Assembly: GCA_010093685.1 (NCBI GenBank)
Contig: MU006223.1
Coordinates: forward strand, 888,228-952,227
DNA length: 64,000 nt
Reading direction: 5' to 3'
Source: Ophiobolus disseminans
Taxonomy: Eukaryota; Ascomycota; Dothideomycetes; Pleosporales; Phaeosphaeriaceae
Shown: one piece after another, positions 47,760 through 57,693 of the stretch
Position numbering within the stretch: the stretch's first letter is position 1
Layout: each line of letters begins with the position of its first letter
Made by a program: the position numbers and the translations under genes
The notes under the pieces: model-generated
Databases searched by the model: none
Told to the model about the DNA's origin: nothing
Seen by the model: only the letters and a program-made list of their open reading frames with translations

Positions 47760-49136
47760 TCAAACAGCGCTTGGCCGCTCAATGTAGTTTGATGGATCGT
47801 TCAAATGCAGCGAGAACCTCCCCGGACTATCGATCCTCTTCTCTAGGTCTGGACGAGAGGACTTGAATTCCTTCTGACTTGCTTGTACATTGGAGAATCC
47901 GCCCGTGAGAATCGAAGGTAAAGACCAGAGCCCTCTCCTCTTCTTTTGTGCAGCTTTGGCTTTGGCTTTCTTGAAGTCAGAGGGCATGCTTTCTACTTCC
48001 ACGTCTGTGTGATTTGATATGCCAAGCTTTGAGCAGATGAAGATGAACACCGTGGAATTCGTAATGTGTTGGTTCCATGTCTTCGCCGCGGAGGGCATTG
48101 ACGATACGATGATTGACACGGCGGCTTCGATGAATCTGTTGGCGCAACCTTAAGCATAAACGGTATAGAACAAACGTGGATAAGAGTTCTCACGAGCATA
48201 GTGCGCAAATGGAGGCATCGCGACATCCGGTATCGCTATAAAACCTACTACGATAGTATATCGCAACTCCGTCAGCGGCAATCGCACTGAGCTCTATTAG
48301 CACTAATCGCACAGTGGTCCCAGCGCGACTCACATCGCCCCGGTCATAAACAGTGCCAACACTGCGCCTTTTTTCCGCCGAGAAAGGTTCAGCCTAACGA
48401 TCAGAGGGATTGGCATGAGCAAAATAACGAGATCAATGATAAAGGACATTACGGGCAGAATCAACAGCAACGACTTGAGATTCTCCAGAAGCCGTCGGCG
48501 CCCACTCCATGGCCCAGGCGACCAGATTACGCCGATGACAATACCAATGACCATGGTGGTGAGGCTTAGTACCAACACAATGTAAATCTGGTAGCGAACA
48601 GGTCTGGAGCTACCGAAGAGCCGATAGTAAAGGGTTAGGACGCAGCACTTGCCGAGGAAAGTGGCGAAAGCCGATACTAGAAAAAAGGCCACCGTCACCT
48701 TTTATTCATAAGTAAGCGACTGAACAACAGTATTAGATCAACAAGGTGCTTACTCTCTGGAACCAGATACTGAGGACCATCAGCCCCAAAGGTATGTTGT
48801 AGTCGGGTTTCCCAAATCGCCCCACAACGGGAATGACTACACCTCCTAGGGCGAGTGTGACGACCGATGTGATAAGCGCACACCCTATACTCCAGTCAGT
48901 TGCGGATTTAAAAAGCGAGGAGATTGCGTGCAATCATCCATTTTCCAAGTATCGGGGCCCCAGTTTGCCCAGAAACGTAGCGCTAAGATGGAGACGGTGA
49001 AAAATAACATGATGGACACTATCGCGATGGTCAAATCCAGCAGGTCTGATCTCTGGTTGAAGTCGGATACCACTCCCGGAGGGGGCTCGTGGACAGGAAT
49101 AGTCCATGGATCTGAAGGTGAAGTCGTTGGATTCAT
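47760..49136 (-). CDS. PTH11-like seven-helix rhodopsin-domain membrane protein
   Basis: Exons 49136-48932, 48884-48754, 48698-48334, 48286-48194 and 48135-47760 give 389 residues. Seven hydrophobic helices span about 35-315: DLLDLTIAIVSIMLFFTVSI, CALITSVVTLALGGVVIPVV, VTVAFFLVSAFATFLGKCCV, YIVLVLSLTTMVIGIVIGVI and others, followed by VILLMPIPLIVRLNLSRRKK, the hallmark loop of this fungal rhodopsin/PTH11-like family. The tail (from about 320) is cytosolic, Lys-rich and without helices. The first intron has no GT donor; GC at 48931-48930 with acceptor 48885 restores KMDDWCALIT, the expected helix-2 start. A CFEM domain is absent. PTH11 itself is a plasma-membrane receptor for surface cues in Magnaporthe; most members have unknown ligands. 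Confidence 0.88.
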
Positions 49137-50195
49137 GATGGGTTCCAAGGTGCAAGAGAAATGCGGCGCTCTTAGATTTAGACGATTATGGAGTAAGTGT
49201 GTTTATGACGACGAGAGGACTATATACTGCCATCCTCGTTCTTGAAGAATGCCATGTGGGGGCGATCGTGTTTGCTCACCGGTGCCGACATACATGGATG
49301 TCGGTCAGCAAGGCTCAATCAGAGGTCGGGTACGAAGGAGTTTCAATTGGGTGGGGGCCGAAAACTGAAGGAAGTTCGAGCTCATTCGTGAGACAGGGCA
49401 TGTTAGGTAACCCGAAGTATAGTGCAGCCTGGATCAGAGTACGCTCAAAAGTCGAACTAGACATGATCAACCCCTGTACAAGGCCGCTGCGCGTAATACT
49501 GACCCTAAAGGCCCTGGCACAGGCACTGAACGAAAGCATACCTTCTGTACAGCATGCACCAGAATACGAAAGAACACCAGTTATGTCCGGGAATAGGCTG
49601 TCGAGCGAACTTGGTTTACACCGCTGAAGCTACACGTCGGCTACAAATTCTTATGGATCTATTGCCGTATACTCAGAATACGGCACCCTAGTAGGTTCGT
49701 AGAAGGATTCGGTAGTTGTCATTCTCGACCTGTGAGGATTCCAGGGTCGGAGTTCGTGGAAACTAGCCAACCCGTAGCTCAACGACTTTGATCTTGGTCT
49801 GAAGATGTATAGAACAATATAGGAGCTGAGATGTAGCAAAGGTGGTGTCGACATGTCTCGAGCTGTCTTTAGAAGTAGAGCACGTGTTGGTGACCCTGCC
49901 CAGGTGAGGTGATGCCTGCTCTCGGTAAGTCGCGGAAGCCGGAAATAGACACACTATCCTGTCTGTATACAGAGACTTCTAGACCTCTAAAACAGCTATT
50001 CTATACGTAGATGTAGTTGTCAAGCTTAGCTTTTTTCTCTGGTTTTCATGACTTGCCGAGGGGCCTGTTGACGATCGGAGCTAGCTATGCACGGACCGAT
50101 GATAACTCCGCGCGGGCGCCTGCAATGAGGTAAAGCTCTCCAAGCGACAACACATCGCAAGCAAACCTCTGCCTCTTCAATTCTCTACTACAGTC
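49137..50195. other. Divergent intergenic region (PTH11-like / UCH37)
   Basis: About 1.06 kb. A 142-codon plus-strand frame at 49199-49627 shows no domain and an antisense frame overlaps it; I do not call it a gene. Confidence 0.45.
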
Positions 50196-51264
50196 ATGTC
50201 TGGAGGCTGGAACACAATAGAGTCGGATGCCGTGCGTATAGCATATCTGACCTGCTACAGCAGGACTGACAAACGCAGGGTGTGTTCACATATCTAATCG
50301 AGAAGCTCGGCGTTAAGGACATCCAATTCGAAGAACTCACAACACTCGAAGTCTCGGAGCTGCAAGCCCTCGGTACAATCTACGGTGTCATATTCCTCTT
50401 CAAATACCCTTCTGGCGAAAAAAGAAGCGACACACCGAAAGATGGCACCTATGACCACGAGGCGGCGAATACCCTCTTCTTCCCCGCACAAACCATACAG
50501 AATGCTTGCGGCACACAGGCCATAGTCTCGCTCCTCCTCAACAGAGAAGGAGAAGTGGAGATTGGCAAGGAGCTGAAAGAGTTCAAAGAGTTTGCAGGAG
50601 ACTTCCCGCCAGAGGTGCGTTAAGTCAGGAATGCGCCCGCCACAAAGCACCCACTAACCAGGCACACAGCTACGGGGAGAGACACTCTCAAACTCAGACC
50701 TCATAAGAGAAACCCACAACTCCTTTGCGCGATCATCGCCCTTCATCGACGAGACGACACGAGCAGCGACCGAAGACGACGATGTGTTCCACTTTATCGC
50801 GTAAGTTGCGCCACCACCCACACACACTGACCTGAGCACTCACACACCCGCACAGGTACACCTCAATAAACAACAAACTCTACGAACTCGACGGCCTCCA
50901 ACCCGCCCCCATCCTCCACGGCGACTGCACCCCCACCGACTTCCCCAGCAAAATCATACCCGTCCTGCAACGCCGCATCGCGCGCTACCCCGAGACAGAA
51001 ATCCGTTTCAACCTCATGGCCTGCGTGCGCGACCTACGAATCCGGGCCCGCGAGATCGGCGACGAGGACGGCTTGGAGCTGCAGGAGGACAAGCGCGCGC
51101 GGTGGCTGTGGGAGAACTCGCTCAGGAGACATAACTTCGTGGGCTTCATTAGCGAGCTGCTCAAGGGCGTGGTCAAGGCGAAGCTGGATGAGGGCAATGG
51201 CGCGTATGACAAGTGGATCGAGGAGGCTAAGGCGCGGACGAAGAAGCAGAGGGAAAAGACTTGA
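50196..51264 (+). CDS. UCH37: Ubiquitin C-terminal hydrolase, UCH37/UCHL5 family
   Basis: Exons 50196-50231, 50279-50614, 50670-50800 and 50856-51264 give 303 residues. MSGGWNTIESDA joined to GVFTYLIEKLG is the typical UCH37 start, and the 12-codon first exon is fixed by it. The cysteine-protease triad is visible: Cys89 in QNACGTQA, His165 in VFHFIAY, Asp180 in YELDGL; the oxyanion Gln is in PAQTIQNA. The UCH catalytic domain covers about 1-225. A helical C-terminal extension (AREIGDE, LRRHNFVGFISELLKGVVK) matches the ULD/KEKE tail that docks UCH37 on Rpn13 in the proteasome. It removes distal ubiquitins from chains. The short length after the ULD and the lysine-rich end are usual for fungal Uch2 proteins. 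Confidence 0.95.
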
Positions 51265-51774
51265 GGATGCATGGAGGGGACTACGAGTGATTGAGTAGTG
51301 ACGTTGGGAATGGCGGGAGAAGATAACTAGGCATCACGACCATGACAAGCATACGATACCATGACCTCATACAATTCGCAGATCTCAACGATGAAGTACG
51401 TTATATGCATTTGAACATAAGCGATATTTTGTCATGCCACAATCACCACGAATCCTTCATACTTCGATCTTAAACAACTTCACAACAAGTGTTTGTTCTC
51501 TGGATTTGTATACATTCTCATTGATCACTTCACCTACTATCTACTTCCATCCCCACATCCTCTATGCAAATCCACCAACATATTTCCAAGGTATCTCGCA
51601 AATGCACTCAACATGCTCGCTCAAAACGCCGAACAAAAAGAAAAAAGCTACATAGTATATGTGTGGGGTTACGTTACGTGACTTTCGTGAAGCGACGCAG
51701 GGCGTCGTGGGGATATATACGCGTCGTTAGGAGGAGAAAAAAGAGAGGTTGTGGGGGGAAGGCGGGCAAGTTGA
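51265..51774. other. Convergent 3' region, UCH37 / membrane protein
   Basis: This 510-bp stretch has no gene. It has AT-rich and purine-rich runs, as expected for two 3' UTRs. Confidence 0.5.
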
Positions 51775-53841
51775 CTATGCCGCGCAGGTTGGGCGGGATG
51801 TTGGGAAGAGGGCGTGGGAGGGGCAGAAGTCGATCGGGGAGGGTTGGTCATTTGAGGCTGGAAGAGGCAGGGACTCGACCCATGGCATTGGTGCGGCAAC
51901 GGCCCCTCTTGGAGCACCGATCTTCCCGGTTGCTTTGTTAACGAGGGGAAGAACAGTCTCTTGCATGCTCATCGCGGTCTGGGTCTCAGTGACAGTGAGA
52001 GTTGAGAACGATGTCGCTGTAGTGGTGGCGGTTGTTGTAATAGCCACTGTCTGAACAGATTCCAACATGTTGGTTTCGGCTGTTATTGTGGGAACTTGCG
52101 ATGCTCCTGAGCTGGTGTTCATGTTCATGGCTAGGAAGACAACGATAGCGCCTAGGACTAGAATGATGATGTTCCTCTGGTCCTTCAGCAAGACTATGAT
52201 ATAGTTCTTCAGGAGTGTGTTTAAAGGAATGTCGGTGGTGCGAAGTGGGCTAGCCGTGGGAAGCTTCACGTCAACTGGCGCAGATGTGGACTCGAGTATC
52301 GCCTCTTTCGGTTCCTTTAACGTGTCTTCCAAGGCTCGTAGTCGTTCGGCGATCAAGTTTGCCTCCGCATGAGCTTGGGCTTCCAACTCCAGCCGGATCG
52401 ACTCCTTAGCCTCTGCGATCTTCTCTTCGACAGCCTCCTCGAATCGTTTCTTCTCTGCCGCCTTATCGGCGATGCTCCTCTCAAGTGCAGCGGCAGCAGC
52501 CTCGAAGCTCTTCTGAAGTTCCAACTCTTCAAGCCTCTTACGCTCAGCTTCTTCCTCCTCGGCGATCTTTTGCTTCGAGGATGACTCTTGGATCTGGCGC
52601 TGGAGTTCCACGGCGTACATGTGCTTCCGCTTCTCTGCCTCTTGCTCTTCTATTATCCGCTTCTCGAATGTCTTCCGTAGGTCGTCTGGGATCCAAGGTG
52701 AGATTTCAACATCGCATCTCTCCATGTCGTTCCAACAAGCCGCCCATGCGTTCGCAGGCATCAGTCCGTTGGCCGCATAGATCTTGATCTGCCATCTTCT
52801 TGTGCCTGCACCGACGCCTTTGCCAGGTCGTTTCAATTCATGATGGCAGTCAGAGCACATGCTGGCATCTGCAGCCACGCCGTCCTTCCACTCCTGTTCC
52901 TCAGTGAATGTTCCCCCGCTCATGCGACTGCCCCGTCCGGTGTTATCATCGAGAGTACTCATGTCGTCGTCCTCGTCGTCCTCCTTGTCCATATCGTCTT
53001 CGGGTGGGACGAAGTGCCCGCACTTCAGCAGCCGAGGGGTTTTCAACTCCAGACTCTCCAATATTCGCTCCTCCAGCAGGTCATACTCGTCGCGTGGATG
53101 GGGAATGAGTAGCCCTCGTCGCATCAGTATGATGTCTTGTAGCTTCTCTTCCAGCAGCTTGTAATTTTCCACCAGCCAATCCGGCATGATCCTGACCATA
53201 AGTTCATGCGAGTACGGTACCTGCGGCGGTAGTATAGTGACGTGCAGCAAGACTAACGGAGCCTGCTGTGGTGTGGGCGGAGGCTTTGGGCTGTGAGGTT
53301 CCCGTATGCTTCCTCTTCGGGAGCCAGACTTTCTCGATACAGGCGTCTCAGATCTCCCACTCCGACTGGGCGTCATCAACTTGTATGTTCCCTTCAACCG
53401 TTCTCGGGAGGTCTCGATGGTGGGCAGCAGGGGCGGAGACGACATCTGCATTGCGCGTACCGATTCTGGATTCCGGAAACGTGGTCGTTCTTTTCGGGGC
53501 GCATATTTGGTGTCGACTAATTCGCTAGCTGAGAGAGCAGGATTGGAAGACATTGATGCCTCTGAGGGGATTGCAGAGACGACACTGTAGTGCGCTGAAG
53601 AATTGCGCGGCTGTAGGCTTGATTTGCGCGACGTGTATGAGCTTCTGTATGGCTGTGGAGCATCCTCGTCGAGTTCAATGCTAGGTATAGCATCATCAGC
53701 TGTTGGGAGGGCATGCTCGGAAGTGAATGACATGTCTCCGTCGAACATCTCGGATGGCGACATTAGATCTTGGTCTTCGGGATCTTCGTATATAGCGAAC
53801 GAGGTCAAGCCTGGCGCAGGCGAGCGGTGTCGTGTACTCAT
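51775..53841 (-). CDS. Unrecognised coiled-coil protein with one C-terminal-proximal membrane helix
   Basis: A single open exon of 688 residues from ATG 53841 (MSTRHRSPAPGLTSFAIYED); the frame stays open to an ATG at 53967, which could add 42 residues. Residues 1-200 are disordered and Ser/Pro-rich. Residues 215-400 hold a folded-looking part with PYSHELMVRIMPDWLVENYK and a possible zinc knuckle: LKCGHFVPP, then MCSDCHHELKRPGKG. A long Glu/Lys/Ala-rich coiled coil runs about 405-525 (EEEAERKRLEELELQK). One hydrophobic helix at 557-576 (NIIILVLGAIVVFLAMNM) precedes a Thr-rich, probably lumenal tail of about 110 residues. I do not recognise the family. Helix position and coiled coil suggest a membrane-anchored cytosolic scaffold, but no role can be assigned. 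Confidence 0.85.
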   Translation of the reverse strand: MSTRHRSPAPGLTSFAIYEDPEDQDLMSPSEMFDGDMSFTSEHALPTADDAIPSIELDEDAPQPYRSSYTSRKSSLQPRNSSAHYSVVSAIPSEASMSSNPALSASELVDTKYAPRKERPRFRNPESVRAMQMSSPPLLPTIETSRERLKGTYKLMTPSRSGRSETPVSRKSGSRRGSIREPHSPKPPPTPQQAPLVLLHVTILPPQVPYSHELMVRIMPDWLVENYKLLEEKLQDIILMRRGLLIPHPRDEYDLLEERILESLELKTPRLLKCGHFVPPEDDMDKEDDEDDDMSTLDDNTGRGSRMSGGTFTEEQEWKDGVAADASMCSDCHHELKRPGKGVGAGTRRWQIKIYAANGLMPANAWAACWNDMERCDVEISPWIPDDLRKTFEKRIIEEQEAEKRKHMYAVELQRQIQESSSKQKIAEEEEAERKRLEELELQKSFEAAAAALERSIADKAAEKKRFEEAVEEKIAEAKESIRLELEAQAHAEANLIAERLRALEDTLKEPKEAILESTSAPVDVKLPTASPLRTTDIPLNTLLKNYIIVLLKDQRNIIILVLGAIVVFLAMNMNTSSGASQVPTITAETNMLESVQTVAITTTATTTATSFSTLTVTETQTAMSMQETVLPLVNKATGKIGAPRGAVAAPMPWVESLPLPASNDQPSPIDFCPSHALFPTSRPTCAA

Positions 53842-54869
53842 TTTGTGTGTTTGTCGTTGATCCAACGGGTGTAACTCAGGGTCCAACGAGCGCTTGGAAA
53901 TAATACGGGGAACTCCAGAAGCAATGGCCCAAGGATGTCGTCCCAGATCAATCGAGTCTGAATGCACAGTCTAGTGAGGTCTGAGCTTCGACGATGCGTT
54001 GTCTTAGGCGGAGTGCTGGCGTTTGTTTACACCGCCGGAGAAACATGCCACCGGTTGCTAGGCGCGCCCAGCCCCTCCAACAACTCACCATGCATTCTCT
54101 CTTCGACGACCTGCCTCATATGCTATGGCTGGCATGCCGATAATGCTTCCTAGCGCTCAACACTTCTGTTAGACCCAAAAATTAAGTATTTCAATTCGAC
54201 AGATTGTGGGGTGTACTCTGCAGGCCCAGCCACTTCGACAGCGACGACGTGGGCCGAAAGAGTGGAGACCTCCCATATCTCGGACTGCTAACTCATCTTC
54301 TGGGACGTGTGACAAAGACACCGCGAGTGTCATTATGCAGTCCATCGAACATGCAGTACAGAATTTCAAACGATTTGAAGCGCATATTCCACCTGCGCTA
54401 AACACGCACTGTCCCTTCCGTACAACCATAAGACATCAACCACAACCGGATGCTTCAAAAAGGGCTTCTGCAGCTTAGGCACTTTTAATCGTACACGTCA
54501 AAGATCTACCACTTGACCGAGCAATTGACTTCGACGTATACGCTATGTGCGACACTGACCTTCCCTCACTCTTCCCCCTCGTTTCTGAACAACACTCGCA
54601 ACAGGCTTGTGTTTTCTTAGACGCGTTGATGTTGACTTTCCTCCGTCCACAGTATCTCTCCATGTACCTAGCCTACTATGGGCATGTGTTGCTGCAATCG
54701 AGCAGCGCAACTGAGGGGAGGGACTTTGAGTTTGGCGAAGAGGGATTTGAAAACCACGAAGAACAAGCAAGTTCGATATTGAAGCATGCTTGATATAGAA
54801 ATCATTCCTTCCAGCTGTATCAATGAGCCTACTTCGCAACTATGACCCTGGGTATGTACGCTCCCTTCG
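53842..54869. other. Intergenic between two minus-strand genes
   Basis: About 1 kb, holding the 5' flank of the coiled-coil protein gene and the 3' flank of the HERP-like gene. Small frames (for example 82 codons at 54545) show no domain. Confidence 0.45.
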
Positions 54870-57254
54870 CTATGCCGCAGCGCCAGACACATCACCCGAG
54901 ACTTCCGCCTCAGCGACATCAGCCCTCTGCTTGCCCTTCCCACTTGATTCGGCCGCACCAGGTGCGTCGGCATCTCCAGTAGTGTGCTCTTCCTTCTTCT
55001 CCTGTTCCTGCCTCTGTGCCTCTTCCAGCGATCGCTGCCTCTCTTCCTCCGCCACGCGCTCCAGCCTAACCCTCTCCTCCTGCGCATGCACCATGCGCTC
55101 GCCGATGCCAGGCCACAGACTGGCTACGAAGATAGCAAACGAGCGCTCGACGGTGCGCATGGTCTCCCTAACCCAACCGTGACGCTGATCTTGGTGCTGC
55201 TGTAGCAAGCGTTGCGCTGCTTCTTCGGGCGTCAAGTTGCGGTTCGGTTCATTACGGTGCGCGTTACGGGGTCGCGCGGCGCGCTCGGCGAGTGCGCCAA
55301 CGGGGAGTATGGCTTCGAAGTGGTGGCGTATGACGGCGAAGTGCTCGTCGAAGATGCCGACTTGGGCTAGGTATACGCCGCCCGCAATGAGGCCGAGGAC
55401 GAGGGACTTGTACCAGCCGCCACCACCCGAGAAGAAGTAGACGAAACATGCGAGTTTGAAGAGAAGCCATACGTGGCCAGCGATGTTGCCGACACGATCA
55501 TTTTCGCCCTGAGCAGCCACTGGAGGGTTTGCATTCTGGACTTGTGCTTGTTCTTGATTCTGGGCCTGAGGCTGCTCTGCGCCTTGCGCTTGAGGTTGGG
55601 CTTGATTTGTAGTTTGACCACCCGCTGTGGGCTGTTGTGCTGGTGTTGGCTGGATATTCGCTAGCTGGTTGTGCAAGTTGCTTGAGCCATAAGCGATTTG
55701 CTGCCCAAGTCCAGCAATCAGCTGTCTGTTTTGAGCAAACTGATTTGTGAAAGTCTGGAATGGGGAAGTAGGAACGAACGGCGCCGTGGCATATGTGCCT
55801 CGCCGATCGAAGAGAATACCCACCGGACCTTGTGGACTTGAAAGAATAAAAAGCTCCTCTGGTGCACCTGCAGGTAATGCTTGTGAAGCTACGTGCGGCT
55901 CCGGCTGGGAGTTGGCTGAGCTTGTCGGTGCAGTCGCGGGCGCACTCTCTGCGGATGATGCCTGGGCGGGCGAATTGTTTGCTGGTTGACTTAGTGTCCT
56001 GTTCACCTCCCCAAGTTGTTCTCTCAAGGTGTTGGCCTCCTGCCTGAGCGAGATTACATCCGGGTTGTCTGTCATGGAGGCATCCGCTGCAATCACGGCT
56101 AGTCCACGCTCGACCATATTCAGATTGTGACCCATGATCTGGACGTGTTGTCGTATACGCTCGAGACGCCACGATGGCGGAGTGGCCACGGGGAATGGGA
56201 TAGGTTGTGTGCTTTGCTGCGCAGATGCCTGCAGTAGCGTGGTGACATTCTCCATCTCCTGCCTTGCGCTTTGTAGGATAGTTCGCATGCGCGGAAAGAG
56301 CCGGTCTATAGCTTCAGTGGGCGAGGGCGATGGTCCTAGGCGAGGTGGTAGCCCGAACGCAGGCTGTTGGGGGAAGGGTCGTGGTGGGTTGGGCCCTCCA
56401 GCGCCCATGGGGATGTTGGCACTGCTATATGTAACACTCCATCGCTCTCCATTTGGGCCAATACCCTCTTGCCGGACAGTCCCCCCATTGGGTGGAAGAG
56501 TAGGCGGCCCAAAGCCTGGCAGCGGTGGAAGACCCATGGGCGCGGCCGTCATACCAGCTCCCGGTGCAGGTGTTCCTTCCCTTGACGGCTGACCTTGCCT
56601 GTTTGTTACCTGTCCAGGGGTCAACTGCCCGTTCTGGGCCATGTTCATTGTCTGCGCGAGTTGTTGCTGGATGGCTGGCGGTAGCGGGATCTGGAAAGGG
56701 TTGGGAGGCCCGGCTATATGGTGGTGGTGAGCGTGAGGGTGGTGATGATGGTGGTGCGGCGGTGCCGCTTGTGGTTGTGAGCTTGGTCGTGGCTGTGGCA
56801 GTGTGCGGAATGGGTTCGTCTGGAGAGGAGGGCTTGAGGGTATGGGTGCCTGTGCGGGTCGGAAGGGATTGGGCGGGGCAGTAGAGGACCGTGGAGCAGG
56901 TGAAGGGGCAGTACTACTCGGCGGTAGCTCTCTCAGCACCAAGTGGAGGCTCTGGTCTTTGCTCTCACGGATCTGGACGTCGTGTCAGTTACAATCTCCA
57001 ACGACTATCTACCCACTTACGTTGTCTGCGCCAAAGACGTTGCCCAGTGTGTCAGCATCATTTGCTACTACCCGACCTCTATAAATCAGGCGCATGCGCT
57101 CTGGGGCCGGCTTCGAGGGCACTGCATCCTGGATGCGACTCCGCAGCTCTTTGATTGTCGTGGTGGTGGGGAGATCAGCGAAGGTGATGCCGCCTTCCAC
57201 TTCAGCCGAGGGCGAGAGGATCTTCAGGTTGATTGTGGGGGTTTCTTCCGCCAT
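54870..57254 (-). CDS. HERP-like ER membrane protein with N-terminal ubiquitin-like domain
   Basis: Exons 57254-57021 and 56972-54870 (48-bp intron, phase 0) give 778 residues. A ubiquitin-like fold lies at about 8-90 (INLKILSPSAEVEGGITFAD, RSRIQDAVP, PERMRLIYRGRVVANDADTL). A long Pro/Gln-rich region follows, with a His tract HHHHHHPHAHHHH at about 155 and a possible helical segment at 285-395. Hydrophobic helices at 579-594 (VWLLFKLACFVYFFSG) and 601-620 form a hairpin, after which an acidic/Arg-rich coiled coil (QEERVRLERVAEEERQRS) ends the protein. This layout matches HERPUD/HERP, which works with Hrd1 in ER-associated degradation; fungal homologues are poorly studied. It is larger than human HERP because of the low-complexity linker. 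It shares a 439-bp promoter with PSD1. Confidence 0.88.
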
Positions 57255-57693
57255 CTTGGACGTCTTGCACAGCAAGTGAAGGATGTGTGGCGTGAGGTGG
57301 TGGTTGTGGCGCGAGCGGCGTGATTGTATACGTTGCGTTTATAGCCCGACTCAGCTTCCGGGCAGCGAGGGGCCAGTCATTTGTTCTGCGGATGATTGAT
57401 GGGGATGGATGCACTGAGTGACTTGTTTCACTCAGTCACAGAGCTGTGACTATCACGTGGGCGCAATGGCTGCTAAGTCTGTACTGGCAGGCGTGTCGCG
57501 CATGGCGATAGACATGCTGGCCATCGGCATGCAACAGCTCCTCCGAGACCTGGCCGCAGCGCTAAGCTCCAGCACGCCGCTACGTCATTGGCTCACGAAG
57601 AAATCCCACGCGACGCCTTTTCGTCATGCTTCACCGTCTTGCAGTTGCTTCGAGGACGTCTGTTACTACCGAAAGTTGGGCAATGCATTAGAC
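57255..57693. promoter_or_regulatory. Bidirectional promoter, HERP-like / PSD1
   Basis: 439 bp separates the two start codons. Two interlocking dyads and a CACGTG lie near its middle (see next entry). Note that the PSD1 frame is open upstream to 57418, with in-frame ATGs from 57466, so part of this region could be translated from an upstream start. Confidence 0.65.
57413..57459. promoter_or_regulatory. Interlocking inverted repeats plus CACGTG
   Basis: Dyad 1 is ACTGAGTGA-N6-TCACTCAGT (57413-57421 / 57428-57436, 9-bp perfect arms). Dyad 2 is AGTCACAG-N2-CTGTGACT (57434-57441 / 57444-57451, 8-bp perfect arms) and overlaps the right arm of dyad 1 by 3 bp. CACGTG, an E-box, follows at 57454-57459. 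The clustering in a bidirectional promoter suggests a composite control site; binding proteins are unknown. Confidence 0.6.

Noticed and set aside
49199..49627. 142-codon plus-strand frame upstream of UCH37
   Set aside because: No domain, an equally long-looking antisense frame, no splice context; treated as chance.
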